DNA from: UBA7957 sp965224675
Lineage (GTDB): Bacteria > Pseudomonadota > Gammaproteobacteria > Granulosicoccales > Granulosicoccaceae
Assembly: GCA_965224675.1 (NCBI GenBank)
Contig: CBDDAA010000004.1
Coordinates: forward strand, 2,294,001-2,358,000
Direction: 5' to 3'
Length of the DNA: 64,000 bases
The notes beneath the pieces are model-generated. The model worked only from the letters and a program-made list of their open reading frames with translations, was not told where the DNA came from and searched no databases. A program made the position numbers and the translations under genes. Position 1 is the stretch's first letter. The number at the start of each line of letters is the position of its first letter. Shown here piece by piece: positions 1 to 9,123 of the stretch.

Positions 1-2
1 CA

Positions 3-203
3 TTGTGCGTTTGGTTGAATCGTTGTGGATTCAAAGACATACGTTTAGTCGATGAAACCATAACAACTACAGAGGAGCAGCGCAGTACAGATTGGATGTA
101 TTATGAATCTCTAGCCGAAAGTTTGGATAAGAAAAATCCAGCATTAACCGTAGAAAACCTTCCCGCGCCAAAACGTGCAGTACTTATCGCCAGACGTAAT
201 TAG
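3..203 (+). CDS. cmoB: tRNA U34 carboxymethyltransferase CmoB, C-terminal fragment
   Basis: Only the last 66 codons lie in the window; the gene begins upstream of base 1. The tail reads CGFKDIRLVDETITTTEEQR, then TDWMYYESLAESL, and ends in PAPKRAVLIARR, which matches the C-terminus of CmoB. CmoB transfers a carboxymethyl group from carboxy-SAM to 5-hydroxyuridine at the wobble position of tRNA, giving cmo5U. The catalytic Rossmann part is not visible here, so the identification rests on the tail alone. There is no clear terminator before the next gene. Confidence 0.85.
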   Translation: MCVWLNRCGFKDIRLVDETITTTEEQRSTDWMYYESLAESLDKKNPALTVENLPAPKRAVLIARRN

Positions 204-295
204 CCGGCGTATAATGCGAATATTAGCACTTATCCACGAAGTACGCCGCTTTCTGACTCACTGTATCGACACTTTGGATTGATTTGGAGTATAAG

Positions 296-1273
296 ATGTC
301 TAAAAAGCTAGGTTGTAATAATTTCCGCACAGGAGGAAAATGGAAAATTACTGAGGGGAAAGCAGCTGAGGATGGCAATACAAAAATAATTAGCGGTGTG
401 CGATATATTCTTTTTGATCGCTGCTGGATTCACTATTACGAACCTCCTGAAGATACACTCGATAACAGAAAAGCTCTCATCGTACATCTCACTCGGCGTA
501 CCTTTCATCACACCGAGCCAGGCATTAATACACCAGGGCTGCGTTTGGCAGAGGCTCGGACAGCCTATGAATCAGAACTTGATCCTGACAAAAAACGTGT
601 CAACGCTGCCATGTTGGCTGGTGCGCTGTTCAATCATGCTACCGATATATTTACCGCCATTGCGGAACTTGGTTCAAAATGTGTTGTTGTTACTCGAAGT
701 AACGAATTGATGAAAGAGTGTGGTGCGTGCTTCAAAGAAGCTTTGGAGCTAGGGACGCAGGTAAAGCATTTTAGCGGCGAAGAAGGAATTGACGAGCTAT
801 GGGGTGAGCCCTTTCGGGCTTTTTCTGTATCTGTTGATGAATTTTATAAGTCACGTTATATCAAAATTGCTCAAACTTGGCACAATATTGATCGAGTATG
901 CGCAATTATGCATGAAACCTTTAGCGAGTTTGATGCTTTCACAGGAGTGGATGAAAGGATTAACAAATTTGCTATTGCAGCTAAATGTGAAAGCGAAACA
1001 ATGAAAAGCGATAAGTATATCTTTAGTATCTGGCCAGAATTCGTAGCAACGGGTGAACAACTGGCGTGTTACTTTCCGCAACTCCCGGATAACAGCGATG
1101 AACGTTTGAAATTTGCACTGCAGGAAGGCCATGAATTTATTAAACAAGGTAAGAATCTCATAAACTGGATTGCCAGTGCCCGCGTACCTATGCCACAAAG
1201 TACCTCACGTTATAAGCTGGCGTGCAAAGTATTTAAAGATAAACTCCATCATTGCTATAATCTGCACAATTAA
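296..1273 (+). CDS. Protein of unknown function, 325 residues
   Basis: I do not recognise this family. It is soluble, with no signal peptide or membrane segment, and is rich in scattered Cys, Trp and His. The start is set at ATG 296 because GGAG (286-289) sits six bases upstream; an in-frame TTG at 284 is the alternative. The middle part contains an AAMLAGALFNHATDIFTAIAEL helix-rich stretch (quoted here as one segment of about 22 residues, around positions 108-129), and the C-terminal third is basic. The gene stands alone between cmoB and the AI-2E permease on the same strand. No metal-binding cluster or P-loop is evident, so no function is proposed. Confidence 0.6.
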   Translation: MSKKLGCNNFRTGGKWKITEGKAAEDGNTKIISGVRYILFDRCWIHYYEPPEDTLDNRKALIVHLTRRTFHHTEPGINTPGLRLAEARTAYESELDPDKKRVNAAMLAGALFNHATDIFTAIAELGSKCVVVTRSNELMKECGACFKEALELGTQVKHFSGEEGIDELWGEPFRAFSVSVDEFYKSRYIKIAQTWHNIDRVCAIMHETFSEFDAFTGVDERINKFAIAAKCESETMKSDKYIFSIWPEFVATGEQLACYFPQLPDNSDERLKFALQEGHEFIKQGKNLINWIASARVPMPQSTSRYKLACKVFKDKLHHCYNLHN

Positions 1274-1352
1274 ACCCTCACTTTGTCTAAAATAATCCGA
1301 TAATCAAATTTCTAAAGCATCAAACTATTTAAACATCAGAATCCATTGCCAT

Positions 1353-2441
1353 GTGGAACAATCACTAGCCCATAGGAAATTCACTTTGTTACCCGTTCCC
1401 GCATTACAGTCTTCAGCTGCAAAGTTCATGATCATATCAGCCGCAATTGTAATTGTAATTGCGGGATTAAAAGCAGCGGACGAAATGGTTGTACCCTTTG
1501 TATTGTCTGTGTTTATCGCAACAATCTGCGCTGCACCATTATTTTGGTTAACTCGTCGAGGTGTACCCACTTGGCTATCAATAACGCTGGTTATTTGCTC
1601 AATTGTAATAACCACGACTGCTGTTGCGATGCTTGTCAGCACATCTGTAAGTGGTTTTACTGAAGCTTTACCTGTTTATCGCGAAGGAGTTAAAAATGCA
1701 CTATCCGGGCTTTTTACATGGTTAAGTGGCAAAGGTATCAATCTAAGCGGTACTTTGCTTGCACAATATTTTGATCCTGGGATGGCGATGCAATTAGTAG
1801 CAAATACACTCAGCGGTTTTGGCAATGTTCTGGCAAACAGTTTTTTGATTCTTTTGACGGTTATTTTTATCCTGACCGAAGCCGCCTCTTTCCCTTCAAA
1901 ACTGGGCCAATTATCGAGCAATCCTGAACGTACAATGAAGCGCTTCTATCATTTTTCAGATACCGTGAAGCGTTATATGGCGATAAAAACGTTAATGAGT
2001 TTATTGACTGGCGTTTGCATTTCGCTTTGGCTGGGAATACTGGGTGTTGACTTTGCAGTTCTATGGGGGCTACTTGCTTTCTTCCTAAATTATGTACCGA
2101 ATATAGGCTCAGTTATTGCCGCAATTCCCGCAGTAATGCTGGCATTTGTTCAGTTAGGAGCCACCTATGCAGTATTAACAGCCGCTGGCTTTATTGTAAT
2201 GAATACTGTGATCGGAAATATACTCGAACCCAGATATATGGGCCGTGGTCTGGGACTCTCAACATTAGTGGTTTTTTTATCGCTGGTGTTTTGGGGTTGG
2301 GTTTTAGGACCTGTTGGAATGTTGCTGTCAGTTCCTTTGACAATGACTTTAAAAATAGCCATGGAAAGTAGACAAGAAACTAAATGGCTGGCGATTGTAC
2401 TTGGTTCTGAGCATGATCACCTCCCTAATCAGGATGATTAA
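1353..2441 (+). CDS. AI-2E family transporter (PerM/TqsA-like permease)
   Basis: The protein has 362 residues and roughly eight hydrophobic segments. A first pair (about 25-75) is followed by a third near 85-110, a long central soluble stretch, then a dense membrane block from about 165 to 340. The conserved family signature around VPNIGSVIAAIPAVMLAF (about 248-265) and GLSTLVVFLSLVFWGWVLGP near the end identify the AI-2E exporter/PerM superfamily. Members export autoinducer-2 or other small solutes, or act as cation/proton antiporters, so the substrate cannot be told from sequence. The GTG at 1353 is the only early start found and has no good ribosome site; initiation slightly downstream is possible. 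Confidence 0.85.
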   Translation: MEQSLAHRKFTLLPVPALQSSAAKFMIISAAIVIVIAGLKAADEMVVPFVLSVFIATICAAPLFWLTRRGVPTWLSITLVICSIVITTTAVAMLVSTSVSGFTEALPVYREGVKNALSGLFTWLSGKGINLSGTLLAQYFDPGMAMQLVANTLSGFGNVLANSFLILLTVIFILTEAASFPSKLGQLSSNPERTMKRFYHFSDTVKRYMAIKTLMSLLTGVCISLWLGILGVDFAVLWGLLAFFLNYVPNIGSVIAAIPAVMLAFVQLGATYAVLTAAGFIVMNTVIGNILEPRYMGRGLGLSTLVVFLSLVFWGWVLGPVGMLLSVPLTMTLKIAMESRQETKWLAIVLGSEHDHLPNQDD

Positions 2442-2459
2442 CCCCTTTATAAAACCCGA

Positions 2460-3137
2460 ATGATTAAAGTCTTATGTGGCGATGGATCTCTCACTATTTA
2501 CAATAATCATTATCAACAGACCTATCATTCCAGATACGGTGCAGTAACTGAATCACGGCTTGTGTTTCTTGAGAACAGTGGAATAAAAAAACGCCTGATA
2601 AAGAGGCAACCATGCCATGTACTTGAGATCGGCTTTGGCCTTGGATTAAATTTTCTTATAACTGCACAGCTAGCGTCTAAATATTCCGCCCCCCTTCATT
2701 ATACTGCTTTTGAGAACCGTCTAATCGATGCATCAATATTTGCTTCATTGGGATATGGGGAGTTTCTGGATTGCTGTGAATTGCAGAATCAACTATTCCA
2801 TCGCTTGCAAGACCTCGAAAACGGTGTGTTTTCAGATGTCCAAATAGCGAAAACGGTATCACTGGCTCTCAAGATTAAGAATGCGCTGTCAATTCAGATT
2901 GAGCCAGATAGTCAACATGCGATTTATCTTGATCCTTTTAGTCCCGATAAAAATCCCGAACTTTGGTCAAGCGATTTTTTAGAAAAACTCTTTAATGCAC
3001 TCGCTCTGCATGGAAGGTTGTGTACTTATTCCGTTAAAGGACAGATTAGACGATCACTACAATCTGTAGGTTTTACGGTATGGAAAGTTAAAGGCCCGCT
3101 TGGAAAACGTGAGGTATTGATAGCGAGTAAAGGTTAA
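2460..3137 (+). CDS. mnmD: tRNA (5-methylaminomethyl-2-thiouridine)(34) methyltransferase MnmD-like
   Basis: At 225 residues this is the free-standing methyltransferase half of MnmC. It has the SAM motif LEIGFGLGLNFLIT (about 55-68), the family signature YLDPFSPDKNPELWS (about 158-172) and the C-terminal TYSVKGQIRRSL...GPLGKREVL block. MnmD methylates nm5s2U34 to mnm5s2U34 in tRNAs for split codon boxes, using SAM. In E. coli this domain is fused to an FAD oxidoreductase (MnmC1); here no FAD domain follows, so demodification of cmnm5U would need another protein. It starts 18 bases after the AI-2E gene. Confidence 0.85.
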   Translation: MIKVLCGDGSLTIYNNHYQQTYHSRYGAVTESRLVFLENSGIKKRLIKRQPCHVLEIGFGLGLNFLITAQLASKYSAPLHYTAFENRLIDASIFASLGYGEFLDCCELQNQLFHRLQDLENGVFSDVQIAKTVSLALKIKNALSIQIEPDSQHAIYLDPFSPDKNPELWSSDFLEKLFNALALHGRLCTYSVKGQIRRSLQSVGFTVWKVKGPLGKREVLIASKG

Positions 3138-3198
3138 TTACACATGAGCGTTGGAAAATTCACTTGCCAAGCCTGCCCAGTTAAACAACATCCGTTTC

Positions 3199-3855
3199 TT
3201 AAGAGACCTCTGCATGAAACCCTTGAGAGCGAAGTCTATCCAGGTGTTTAGATAGGTTTTTCCGTGCCTTGGCCTCATAGTGTCGATGAAAATAATCGGA
3301 GAAATAAAATTGTGCGCGCTGTAACAACGATTCTTGAAACTTTATCTGCTTACGATAAAATTCATTATCAGTGAGATGCAGCTGTTCTTTACGAACATTA
3401 TCTCCGTCAGTCTGAAATCGTTCCCAGCTTAAACCGAAGCTCGACAAGTCTATGTCAACCAGGATTCGCTCGTCATCCGTTTCTGGTGAATTATCGTGCA
3501 TTGTACTCATAATCAAATCATGTACATTTTGGCGAACTGAATCATTGAGGTATTGCCCACTTTTATGCATAAACCAGTCTGCACTTCGTTGCTCATTATC
3601 TGTAGCACCCGAGTCGTAGATCACGTCATGGAACCAGATCGCCAATTCAACAGCGTCTGGGTTGTTCAAACCTAACCTGACTTCTTCAAGCATGCCTAAA
3701 CAATGGTCAATGTGAATATCATTGTGATAGTGACGATGATCTTCTCGGTAACAATCCAGCACAGCTTGAAAGACATGAGTAGAATTGTCTTGTGAATTCG
3801 TTATCAGATTTCTTTGCCACAGATGTATAAACCGCGATTTGTTCATAAATTGCAT
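3199..3855 (-). CDS. HD-domain metal-dependent phosphohydrolase family protein
   Basis: The protein has about 218 residues if started at the ATG at 3855; the frame is open to 3921 but only with a TTG, and GGGA lies ten bases before ATG 3855. The metal-binding pattern of predicted HD-superfamily hydrolases is present: a YHNDIHIDHCLGML helix carrying H near residues 40-45, then IWFHDVIYD with the HD pair. Downstream are acidic DIDLSSFG and the YRKQIKFQESLLQRAQFYF helix typical of this small conserved family. The substrate is unknown. It is transcribed convergently to mnmD and ends 62 bases from it. Confidence 0.75.
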   Translation of the reverse strand: MQFMNKSRFIHLWQRNLITNSQDNSTHVFQAVLDCYREDHRHYHNDIHIDHCLGMLEEVRLGLNNPDAVELAIWFHDVIYDSGATDNEQRSADWFMHKSGQYLNDSVRQNVHDLIMSTMHDNSPETDDERILVDIDLSSFGLSWERFQTDGDNVRKEQLHLTDNEFYRKQIKFQESLLQRAQFYFSDYFHRHYEAKARKNLSKHLDRLRSQGFHAEVS

Positions 3856-3921
3856 ACAATATTCATCCCGCCCAATGACGCTATGGTTAATTCCGGCAAA
3901 GGAATTGAGTTTATAATTCAA

Positions 3922-4579
3922 CTACAATTGGGCCATACCACTTATTCGATAACGGAGTATAAACCAGGGTTGCTTCAAAAGCGGTGTTGAATTCCTAATG
4001 TGAGATAATTTACACAAGCCTTCTTGGATGCCCACTGTAACTCACGAAACCTACCAAACTGTTATCTATCAAAAGTACAAATGCTCAAAGCGTATACTAT
4101 ATAAATACATTACAATTTGCAGATTCAGATCTTGTATAAAAGACCGATATATGGAGCCTTTATGCTGTTGTTGAATCAATACCTAACGAATAAGGTAATA
4201 GATAAAACCAACGCTGTTTTATGATTATAACGAATCTTAGTCGTTATAAATATTTTGATAAACCATATTGAATTCAATATATTACTGGGCTTACCACAGC
4301 TTATTGACGCTATCACATCAACCCATTCAATGCACCATTCAGAATCGGGCAAATGATCAAATATAACCTTGGATCTGTTAACAAGGCGTTAAATCCTTGA
4401 AAAGTACGGCCTGTGGGTAAGCAAAACAAGCAGAGTCTTCTGAGTTTTGTGTTTTCACACGCTAGCGAAGTCACTGATTTAGGTATAAAAAATGTAGTGA
4501 ATATAATAGATAAGATACTTATATTTATTCATTCTTTCTCAACTGATTATGAAAATTATTAATTAAATTTGGAATTTCT
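3922..4579. other. Gene-free interval upstream of ugd with two palindromes
   Basis: No convincing reading frame is seen. The AT-rich DNA contains a 9-base inverted repeat TTATAACGA/TCGTTATAA at 4225-4249 with a 7-base loop and a perfect 16-base palindrome ATATTGAATTCAATAT at 4265-4280. Both could be protein-binding sites controlling ugd, but neither matches an operator I know. Chance palindromes are not excluded in DNA this AT-rich. Confidence 0.35.
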
Positions 4580-5914
4580 ATGAAAGTTACTGTTTATGGA
4601 TCAGGCTATGTTGGCTTGGTGACCGGGGCCTTGCTCGCTGATGTTGGAAACGAAATATTGTGTGTGGATATTGATGAAAAGAAAGTCGCTTCACTCAAAA
4701 AAGGCATCGTACCTATTTTCGAACCTGGTCTTGACGAAGTTATAAGTCGAAATGTGGAAGCAAACCGACTCGATTTTACTACCGATATGGAAAAGGCAGT
4801 TTCGCACAGTGAAATGCAGTTTATTGCCGTCGGAACACCACCAGATGAAGATGGCTCTGCCGATCTGAGACATGTGTTGCAAGTTGCGCACACCATTGGG
4901 GAATACATGACAGACCGTAAACTAGTTGTAACTAAATCAACTGTACCCGTTGGTACAGGAGATTTAGTTGAAAAAGAAATCAGGGGCGTACAAAAAGAAA
5001 AGGGGAAAAATTTTTCTTATGCGGTGATTTCAAACCCTGAGTTTCTAAAGGAAGGCGCTGCTATTGAAGATTTTATGAAACCAGATCGTATTGTTGTCGG
5101 GACCGATGATGACTACGCAATACAGCAAATGCGTGAGCTTTACGCGCCGTTCTGTCGAAATCGGGAGCGTCTGATATTTATGGCTCGCCGTTCATCTGAA
5201 TTGACCAAATATGCTGCCAACTCATTGCTTGCTACTAAGATCAGCTTTATGAATGAACTGTCGAATCTTGCCGATCGTATGGGCGCAGACATTGAAGATG
5301 TTCGCATTGGAATAGGTTCAGATCCGCGTATAGGATATCACTTTATCTACCCCGGTTGCGGTTATGGCGGGTCGTGTTTTCCTAAAGATGTAAAAGCACT
5401 AATAGCAACAGCAAATGAGTATGACTATAATCCCATGTTACTTCGTGCGGTTGAAGATGTGAATGAGCAGCAAAAACACGTGATGTTTAATAAGTTAATG
5501 AAACACTTTAACAATCAAATTGAAGGTAAAACCTTTGCACTATGGGGCTTATCTTTCAAACCCAATACCGATGATATGCGTGAAGCACCGGCTCTTGTAT
5601 TGATGGAAAAAATATTTGAACACGGTGGAAAAGTCAAAGCTTATGATCCGGTTGCAATGGGTGAAGCGAGACATCTCTACCCTGATGAAAAACGCTTGGT
5701 ATTGATGGGAACAGCATTGGATGCATTGAGTGATGCTGACGCCCTACTAATCAATACAGAGTGGCGTGAGTTTCGTAGCCCTGATTGGAATAAAGTAAAG
5801 CAATCTCTATTGCAACCTGTTGTGATTGATGGGCGAAATATTTATGATCCTAAAATTATGCGGGATCAAGGCATTATTTATAGCTGTATTGGTCGACCTG
5901 AGTTGTCATTTTAG
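4580..5914 (+). CDS. ugd: UDP-glucose 6-dehydrogenase
   Basis: The enzyme oxidises UDP-glucose twice with NAD+ to UDP-glucuronate, a precursor for exopolysaccharides and lipid A modification. The 444-residue protein has the N-terminal Rossmann motif GSGYVGLVTGALLADVG, the NPEFLKEGAA substrate loop (about 153-162), the catalytic cysteine in GYGGSCFPKDVKAL (Cys about 266), and a C-terminal NAD/UDP-sugar domain with WGLSFKPNTDDMREAP. All key residues are present and the length is normal. GGAATTT lies before ATG 4580. Exopolysaccharide genes wzb/wzc/wza sit 3-8 kb downstream on the other strand, so a shared role in capsule or EPS synthesis is a reasonable inference. Confidence 0.95.
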   Translation: MKVTVYGSGYVGLVTGALLADVGNEILCVDIDEKKVASLKKGIVPIFEPGLDEVISRNVEANRLDFTTDMEKAVSHSEMQFIAVGTPPDEDGSADLRHVLQVAHTIGEYMTDRKLVVTKSTVPVGTGDLVEKEIRGVQKEKGKNFSYAVISNPEFLKEGAAIEDFMKPDRIVVGTDDDYAIQQMRELYAPFCRNRERLIFMARRSSELTKYAANSLLATKISFMNELSNLADRMGADIEDVRIGIGSDPRIGYHFIYPGCGYGGSCFPKDVKALIATANEYDYNPMLLRAVEDVNEQQKHVMFNKLMKHFNNQIEGKTFALWGLSFKPNTDDMREAPALVLMEKIFEHGGKVKAYDPVAMGEARHLYPDEKRLVLMGTALDALSDADALLINTEWREFRSPDWNKVKQSLLQPVVIDGRNIYDPKIMRDQGIIYSCIGRPELSF

Positions 5915-6077
5915 TAAAATTCTTTACTTGGAGTTCTGCAGTACACCTGAAGGATAGATTGATTTTCCAGACAAAGGAATTTAAAAAGGTGTACGCAGGA
6001 CAGATAGATAGTTAACTCTTTTGCGCAATAATCTTCGTCCGTTGTAGAATGCTGTTTTTATCTTACTAACCTGTTAC

Positions 6078-7112
6078 GTGACAGCCAATAAATCAACCAT
6101 ACTCCCCGCCCGAAATGTGCCACTGAAAAAACGCAATACCTTTGGGTTTGATGTTTCTGCAGAGTTTTTTGTTGAAACACAAAATGAAGAGCAAATTCAG
6201 GAAGCGCTTGAATGGGCAAAAAATGAAAGATTAAGAGTAATGCCCCTGGGAAGTGGCAGTAATCTGTTAATTACAGGAAATTTGCAAGGTCTAATTCTCC
6301 GGCAACGTAATGAAGATACTCACATAGTTAATGAAGATGAAAAGGGCGCTGTGGTTTTTGCCTCAGCCGGCAGTAACTGGCACCAACTGGTTTTGTTCTG
6401 TGTTGAACACGATCTCTATGGCATTGAAAATCTATCTTTAATCCCAGGTCTGGCAGGTGCAGCACCGATCCAAAATATAGGGGCCTACGGGGTAGAGCTG
6501 GCCGATGTCTTGACTCATCTTGATGCGATCAGTATTGCTACCGGGAAAAAGGTGACTATTAATAATTCTGATTGCCGATTCGCTTATCGAGAAAGTGCTT
6601 TTAAACAGAATTTTAAGGACCAATTCATTATTTCCGGTATATACCTGACCTTGAGTAAAACACCTCGATATTCTTTAGATTATCCAGCATTACGTCAAGC
6701 TATTGATGACTCAGGACAGAAAGTTACATTAAAACAAATTAGTCAGCTAATCTGTGACATCAGACGGCTTAAATTACCCGATCCCAAGACAATTGGTAAT
6801 GCGGGAAGTTTTTTCAAAAATCCGTTAATTAACGCTCAGCTGTTGGAAAAAGTCAGACTGAAATACCCTACACTTCCATTTCACAAGCAAAATAATGGTA
6901 ACTATAAAATCCCCGCTGCCTGGCTCGTAGAGAGAGCCGGTTGGAAAGGGTTTCGACGTGGTTCGGTGGGTGTTCATAACAAACAAGCGATTGTTATGAT
7001 TAACTATGGACAGGGATGCGGTCTGGAAGTACTAAAACTGGCGGAAGAAATTAAATCGGACATCTACTTAAAGTTCTGTGTAACGTTGGAGATTGAGCCA
7101 CAAATTCTTTGA
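6078..7112 (+). CDS. murB: UDP-N-acetylmuramate dehydrogenase (type I)
   Basis: MurB reduces UDP-GlcNAc-enolpyruvate to UDP-MurNAc with NADPH and FAD in peptidoglycan synthesis. The 344-residue protein shows the FAD-binding PLGSGSNLLI (about 56-65), GLAGAAPIQNIGAYG (about 125-139), the catalytic serine region NAGSFFKNPL (about 239-248) and the type I C-terminal WLVERAGWKGFRRG. The frame opens with GTG at 6078; no ATG lies upstream before the preceding stops and the N-terminus NVPLKKRNTFGFDV aligns with the family, so this start is plausible although the ribosome site is poor. Confidence 0.93.
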   Translation: MTANKSTILPARNVPLKKRNTFGFDVSAEFFVETQNEEQIQEALEWAKNERLRVMPLGSGSNLLITGNLQGLILRQRNEDTHIVNEDEKGAVVFASAGSNWHQLVLFCVEHDLYGIENLSLIPGLAGAAPIQNIGAYGVELADVLTHLDAISIATGKKVTINNSDCRFAYRESAFKQNFKDQFIISGIYLTLSKTPRYSLDYPALRQAIDDSGQKVTLKQISQLICDIRRLKLPDPKTIGNAGSFFKNPLINAQLLEKVRLKYPTLPFHKQNNGNYKIPAAWLVERAGWKGFRRGSVGVHNKQAIVMINYGQGCGLEVLKLAEEIKSDIYLKFCVTLEIEPQIL

Positions 7113-7196
7113 TTTAATAGGTACCTGCTGCGCGGTGCATTGGCGTGACGAATGTACAATTTAATTCTATATTATTCGATCTGTTCACTTGAGGCT

Positions 7197-7260
7197 TACT
7201 GATACCGATAAAATGGAGGTCACGACGACAATGAATTTGTTCCAATTGTCGGTATCAGTA
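7197..7260. repeat. 12-base perfect inverted repeat with 40-base loop
   Basis: TACTGATACCGA at 7197-7208 is exactly complementary to TCGGTATCAGTA at 7249-7260, and the pairing extends outwards with one bulge. It lies between the convergent murB and DUF4332 genes. It is not followed by a run of T, so a simple intrinsic terminator is not the obvious reading; a structured RNA end or a tiny mobile-element remnant are alternatives. Confidence 0.5.
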
Positions 7261-7308
7261 GAGCATATCAGCAGTTGCTTCGCCCCTTTAAAAAAGCAAT
7301 CTGCACCA

Positions 7309-7719
7309 TCAATGGGTAATTTTTGGTGGCAGCTCCTGTGCCTGATCAATCCATTTTAAAACTGTATTGACGCCTGGAACTTGTCTTGTCAGATTTTTTT
7401 GAGTATTAACTTCAAGCATTTTATTGGTCAGATTCTCCGCATTGCGTGTTCTTAGTTCTTTCACTGTATCAACACCTGCAGCCTTAAGTAATTCGGCAAA
7501 CTGACCTGCTATACCGTTTATTCTGAACAGATCGCACATGTTGACCCACTTTAGTATTTGCGACTCAGACAAACCCGTCAACTGTGCAAGCTTCTGACGT
7601 CCGTTTTTCGCACCTCCCGACTCAAGCAATTGATTGGTATTGGTAACACCTGCTACAGACAGTTTTTCGGCGACCGCAGGTCCAATGCCTTCAACATCTC
7701 TTATTTTTCGTTTTGCCAT
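7309..7719 (-). CDS. DUF4332 helix-hairpin-helix protein
   Basis: The 136-residue protein is made of two repeated helix-hairpin-helix blocks: VEGIGPAVAEKLSVAGVTNT near the N-terminus (about 9-28) and INGIAGQFAELLKAAGVDTV (about 68-87), each followed by a short helical segment. This is the DUF4332 pattern, related to non-specific DNA-binding HhH domains. Function is unknown; DNA or nucleotide binding is an inference from the fold. It is monocistronic and convergent with murB. Confidence 0.8.
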   Translation of the reverse strand: MAKRKIRDVEGIGPAVAEKLSVAGVTNTNQLLESGGAKNGRQKLAQLTGLSESQILKWVNMCDLFRINGIAGQFAELLKAAGVDTVKELRTRNAENLTNKMLEVNTQKNLTRQVPGVNTVLKWIDQAQELPPKITH

Positions 7720-8105
7720 TTCCTTACCCCAATTCTATTAATTTATTTTATTGTATTTGACCATTCCTAATAAAATGGTCTGAGCATCGATTTTAATTCC
7801 CCTATAGAAAAGATCAATCAATTAATTTGGGTATAGCAATAAAAAGTATCGGATTGAGGTTACTACTCGGGTATGAGTTGCAATAATGAATATTGATTAT
7901 TCTTATCAGGATAACAATTAAACAGCTCCTCTTTACCTGCCCAGCGCAAGTGAGATTAAATTTGAGTCTACGAGGAGCCAGATTGGTGAGAGTTTAAACA
8001 TGCAATAGAGGATCTTGCCATCTTTTTGTGGATCAATATTTTCAGCGATATTAGTCTTTGATTATGCAGAAATCTTAAATGTAGGTGCAACAAAGAACGT
8101 AAGCC
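7720..8105. other. Gene-free interval
   Basis: No reading frame with protein-like composition, RNA gene or strong repeat is seen. It should contain the promoter of the DUF4332 gene (minus strand), but no clear -35/-10 pair stands out. Confidence 0.4.
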
Positions 8106-8855
8106 TTAGAGCACGTAATCCACTCTGGACTCACTAAATTGAGAACTTGCCAATCGCATAGGATTATCAAGCACCAGTTCTAACGCATCTTTTCTTCCAA
8201 TGATGTCCGCTGCCGCTTCCATTCCAGGAAATATTTCTGGCGGTCTGTGTTGTGTATTGTGCGCATCAGAAGCCAGAATATCGACTATTCCCGCCTCAAG
8301 CATTGTGGCGGCAATCTTATACGCCTCATGTCCGAAACCACCAGCCACTGAGCTTGCCGTTATTTGCATAAGACACTGCATCTCTATAAATGGTGAAAGG
8401 CGATCGTAATTTCTCATAACTTCCTTATTTCGCTCAGGGTGAGCAATCATAGGAATAATATCTTTATCCAATAGCCATTGAATAAACTTATCAGCACCCG
8501 TAGGGATATGGCTATGAGGCATCTCAACCAACAATATGTTTTTTCCATCAAGCTCACCAATAAAAGGAATATGATCATGTTCAATCATTCCTAAAATAAG
8601 TGGGTCAATGCGAACTTCGGCAGCCATTCCCAGTTTTATATGGATTTTTTCTTTGCGCACCCTGCTGCACAGGTTATTAAATATCTTTGTAATATTTTCT
8701 CGCTGATTATCATAGCGGCCCGGGTGTATATGCGGCGTAACGACAGCATGAGTAATGCCATTGACTGTCGCGAGTCGCAACATTTCGAGCGAGCGCTCGA
8801 TATCTTCTGGCCCATCATCTATTCCAGGAAGAATATGGCAATGTAAATCAATCAT
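8106..8855 (-). CDS. PHP-family tyrosine-protein phosphatase (CpsB/CapC/YwqE type)
   Basis: At 249 residues, this is the manganese-dependent phosphatase that dephosphorylates tyrosine autokinases controlling exopolysaccharide length. It begins with the PHP metal motif MIDLHCHILPGIDDGP and retains VVTPHIHPGRYDN (about 39-51), HSHIPTG (about 114-120), MIAHPERN (about 136-143) and ILASDAHN (about 193-200). Its likely substrate is the Wzc kinase encoded just upstream (9124-11550). A bidirectional terminator-like hairpin separates the two, so it may have its own promoter within 8856-9072. Confidence 0.9.
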   Translation of the reverse strand: MIDLHCHILPGIDDGPEDIERSLEMLRLATVNGITHAVVTPHIHPGRYDNQRENITKIFNNLCSRVRKEKIHIKLGMAAEVRIDPLILGMIEHDHIPFIGELDGKNILLVEMPHSHIPTGADKFIQWLLDKDIIPMIAHPERNKEVMRNYDRLSPFIEMQCLMQITASSVAGGFGHEAYKIAATMLEAGIVDILASDAHNTQHRPPEIFPGMEAAADIIGRKDALELVLDNPMRLASSQFSESRVDYVL

Positions 8856-9072
8856 ATCGACGGGACTCTAAACCCTATAAATGCTCGATTGTTTAACACT
8901 CAAATTTTAATTTCACAAAAAATTAAACACTTACATTCTGTAAAAAGATACTCGCTACATAAATTTGTAGTTTACACACTTAAATCCATGAAAGTACTAA
9001 ATAGTTGGATTTGTATGATTGAATTTATTATCCAACTCTTTTTCTGCATTTTTTAGCTGCAATAAATCACAG

Positions 9073-9101
9073 AAAAAACCAGTGGAAAACACTGTTTTTT
9101 T
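9073..9101 (-). terminator. Intrinsic terminator-like hairpin after wzc (bidirectional)
   Basis: CCAGTG/CACTG arms enclose a short loop; on the minus strand the stem is followed by TTTTTT and on the plus strand also by a T run. It lies 23 bases past the wzc stop codon and would end the wza-wzc transcript. Confidence 0.6.
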
Positions 9102-9123
9102 CTAATTAAAATACCTTGCTGTT

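Noticed and set aside
4265..4280. Palindrome treated as a defined operator for ugd
   Set aside because: It matches no operator I know and could be chance in AT-rich DNA; kept only as a note on the interval.
9002..9050. Plus-strand terminator (AGTTGGAT/ATCCAACT then a T run)
   Set aside because: No plus-strand gene lies upstream and the loop is long; the hairpin at 9073 fits the minus-strand operon better.
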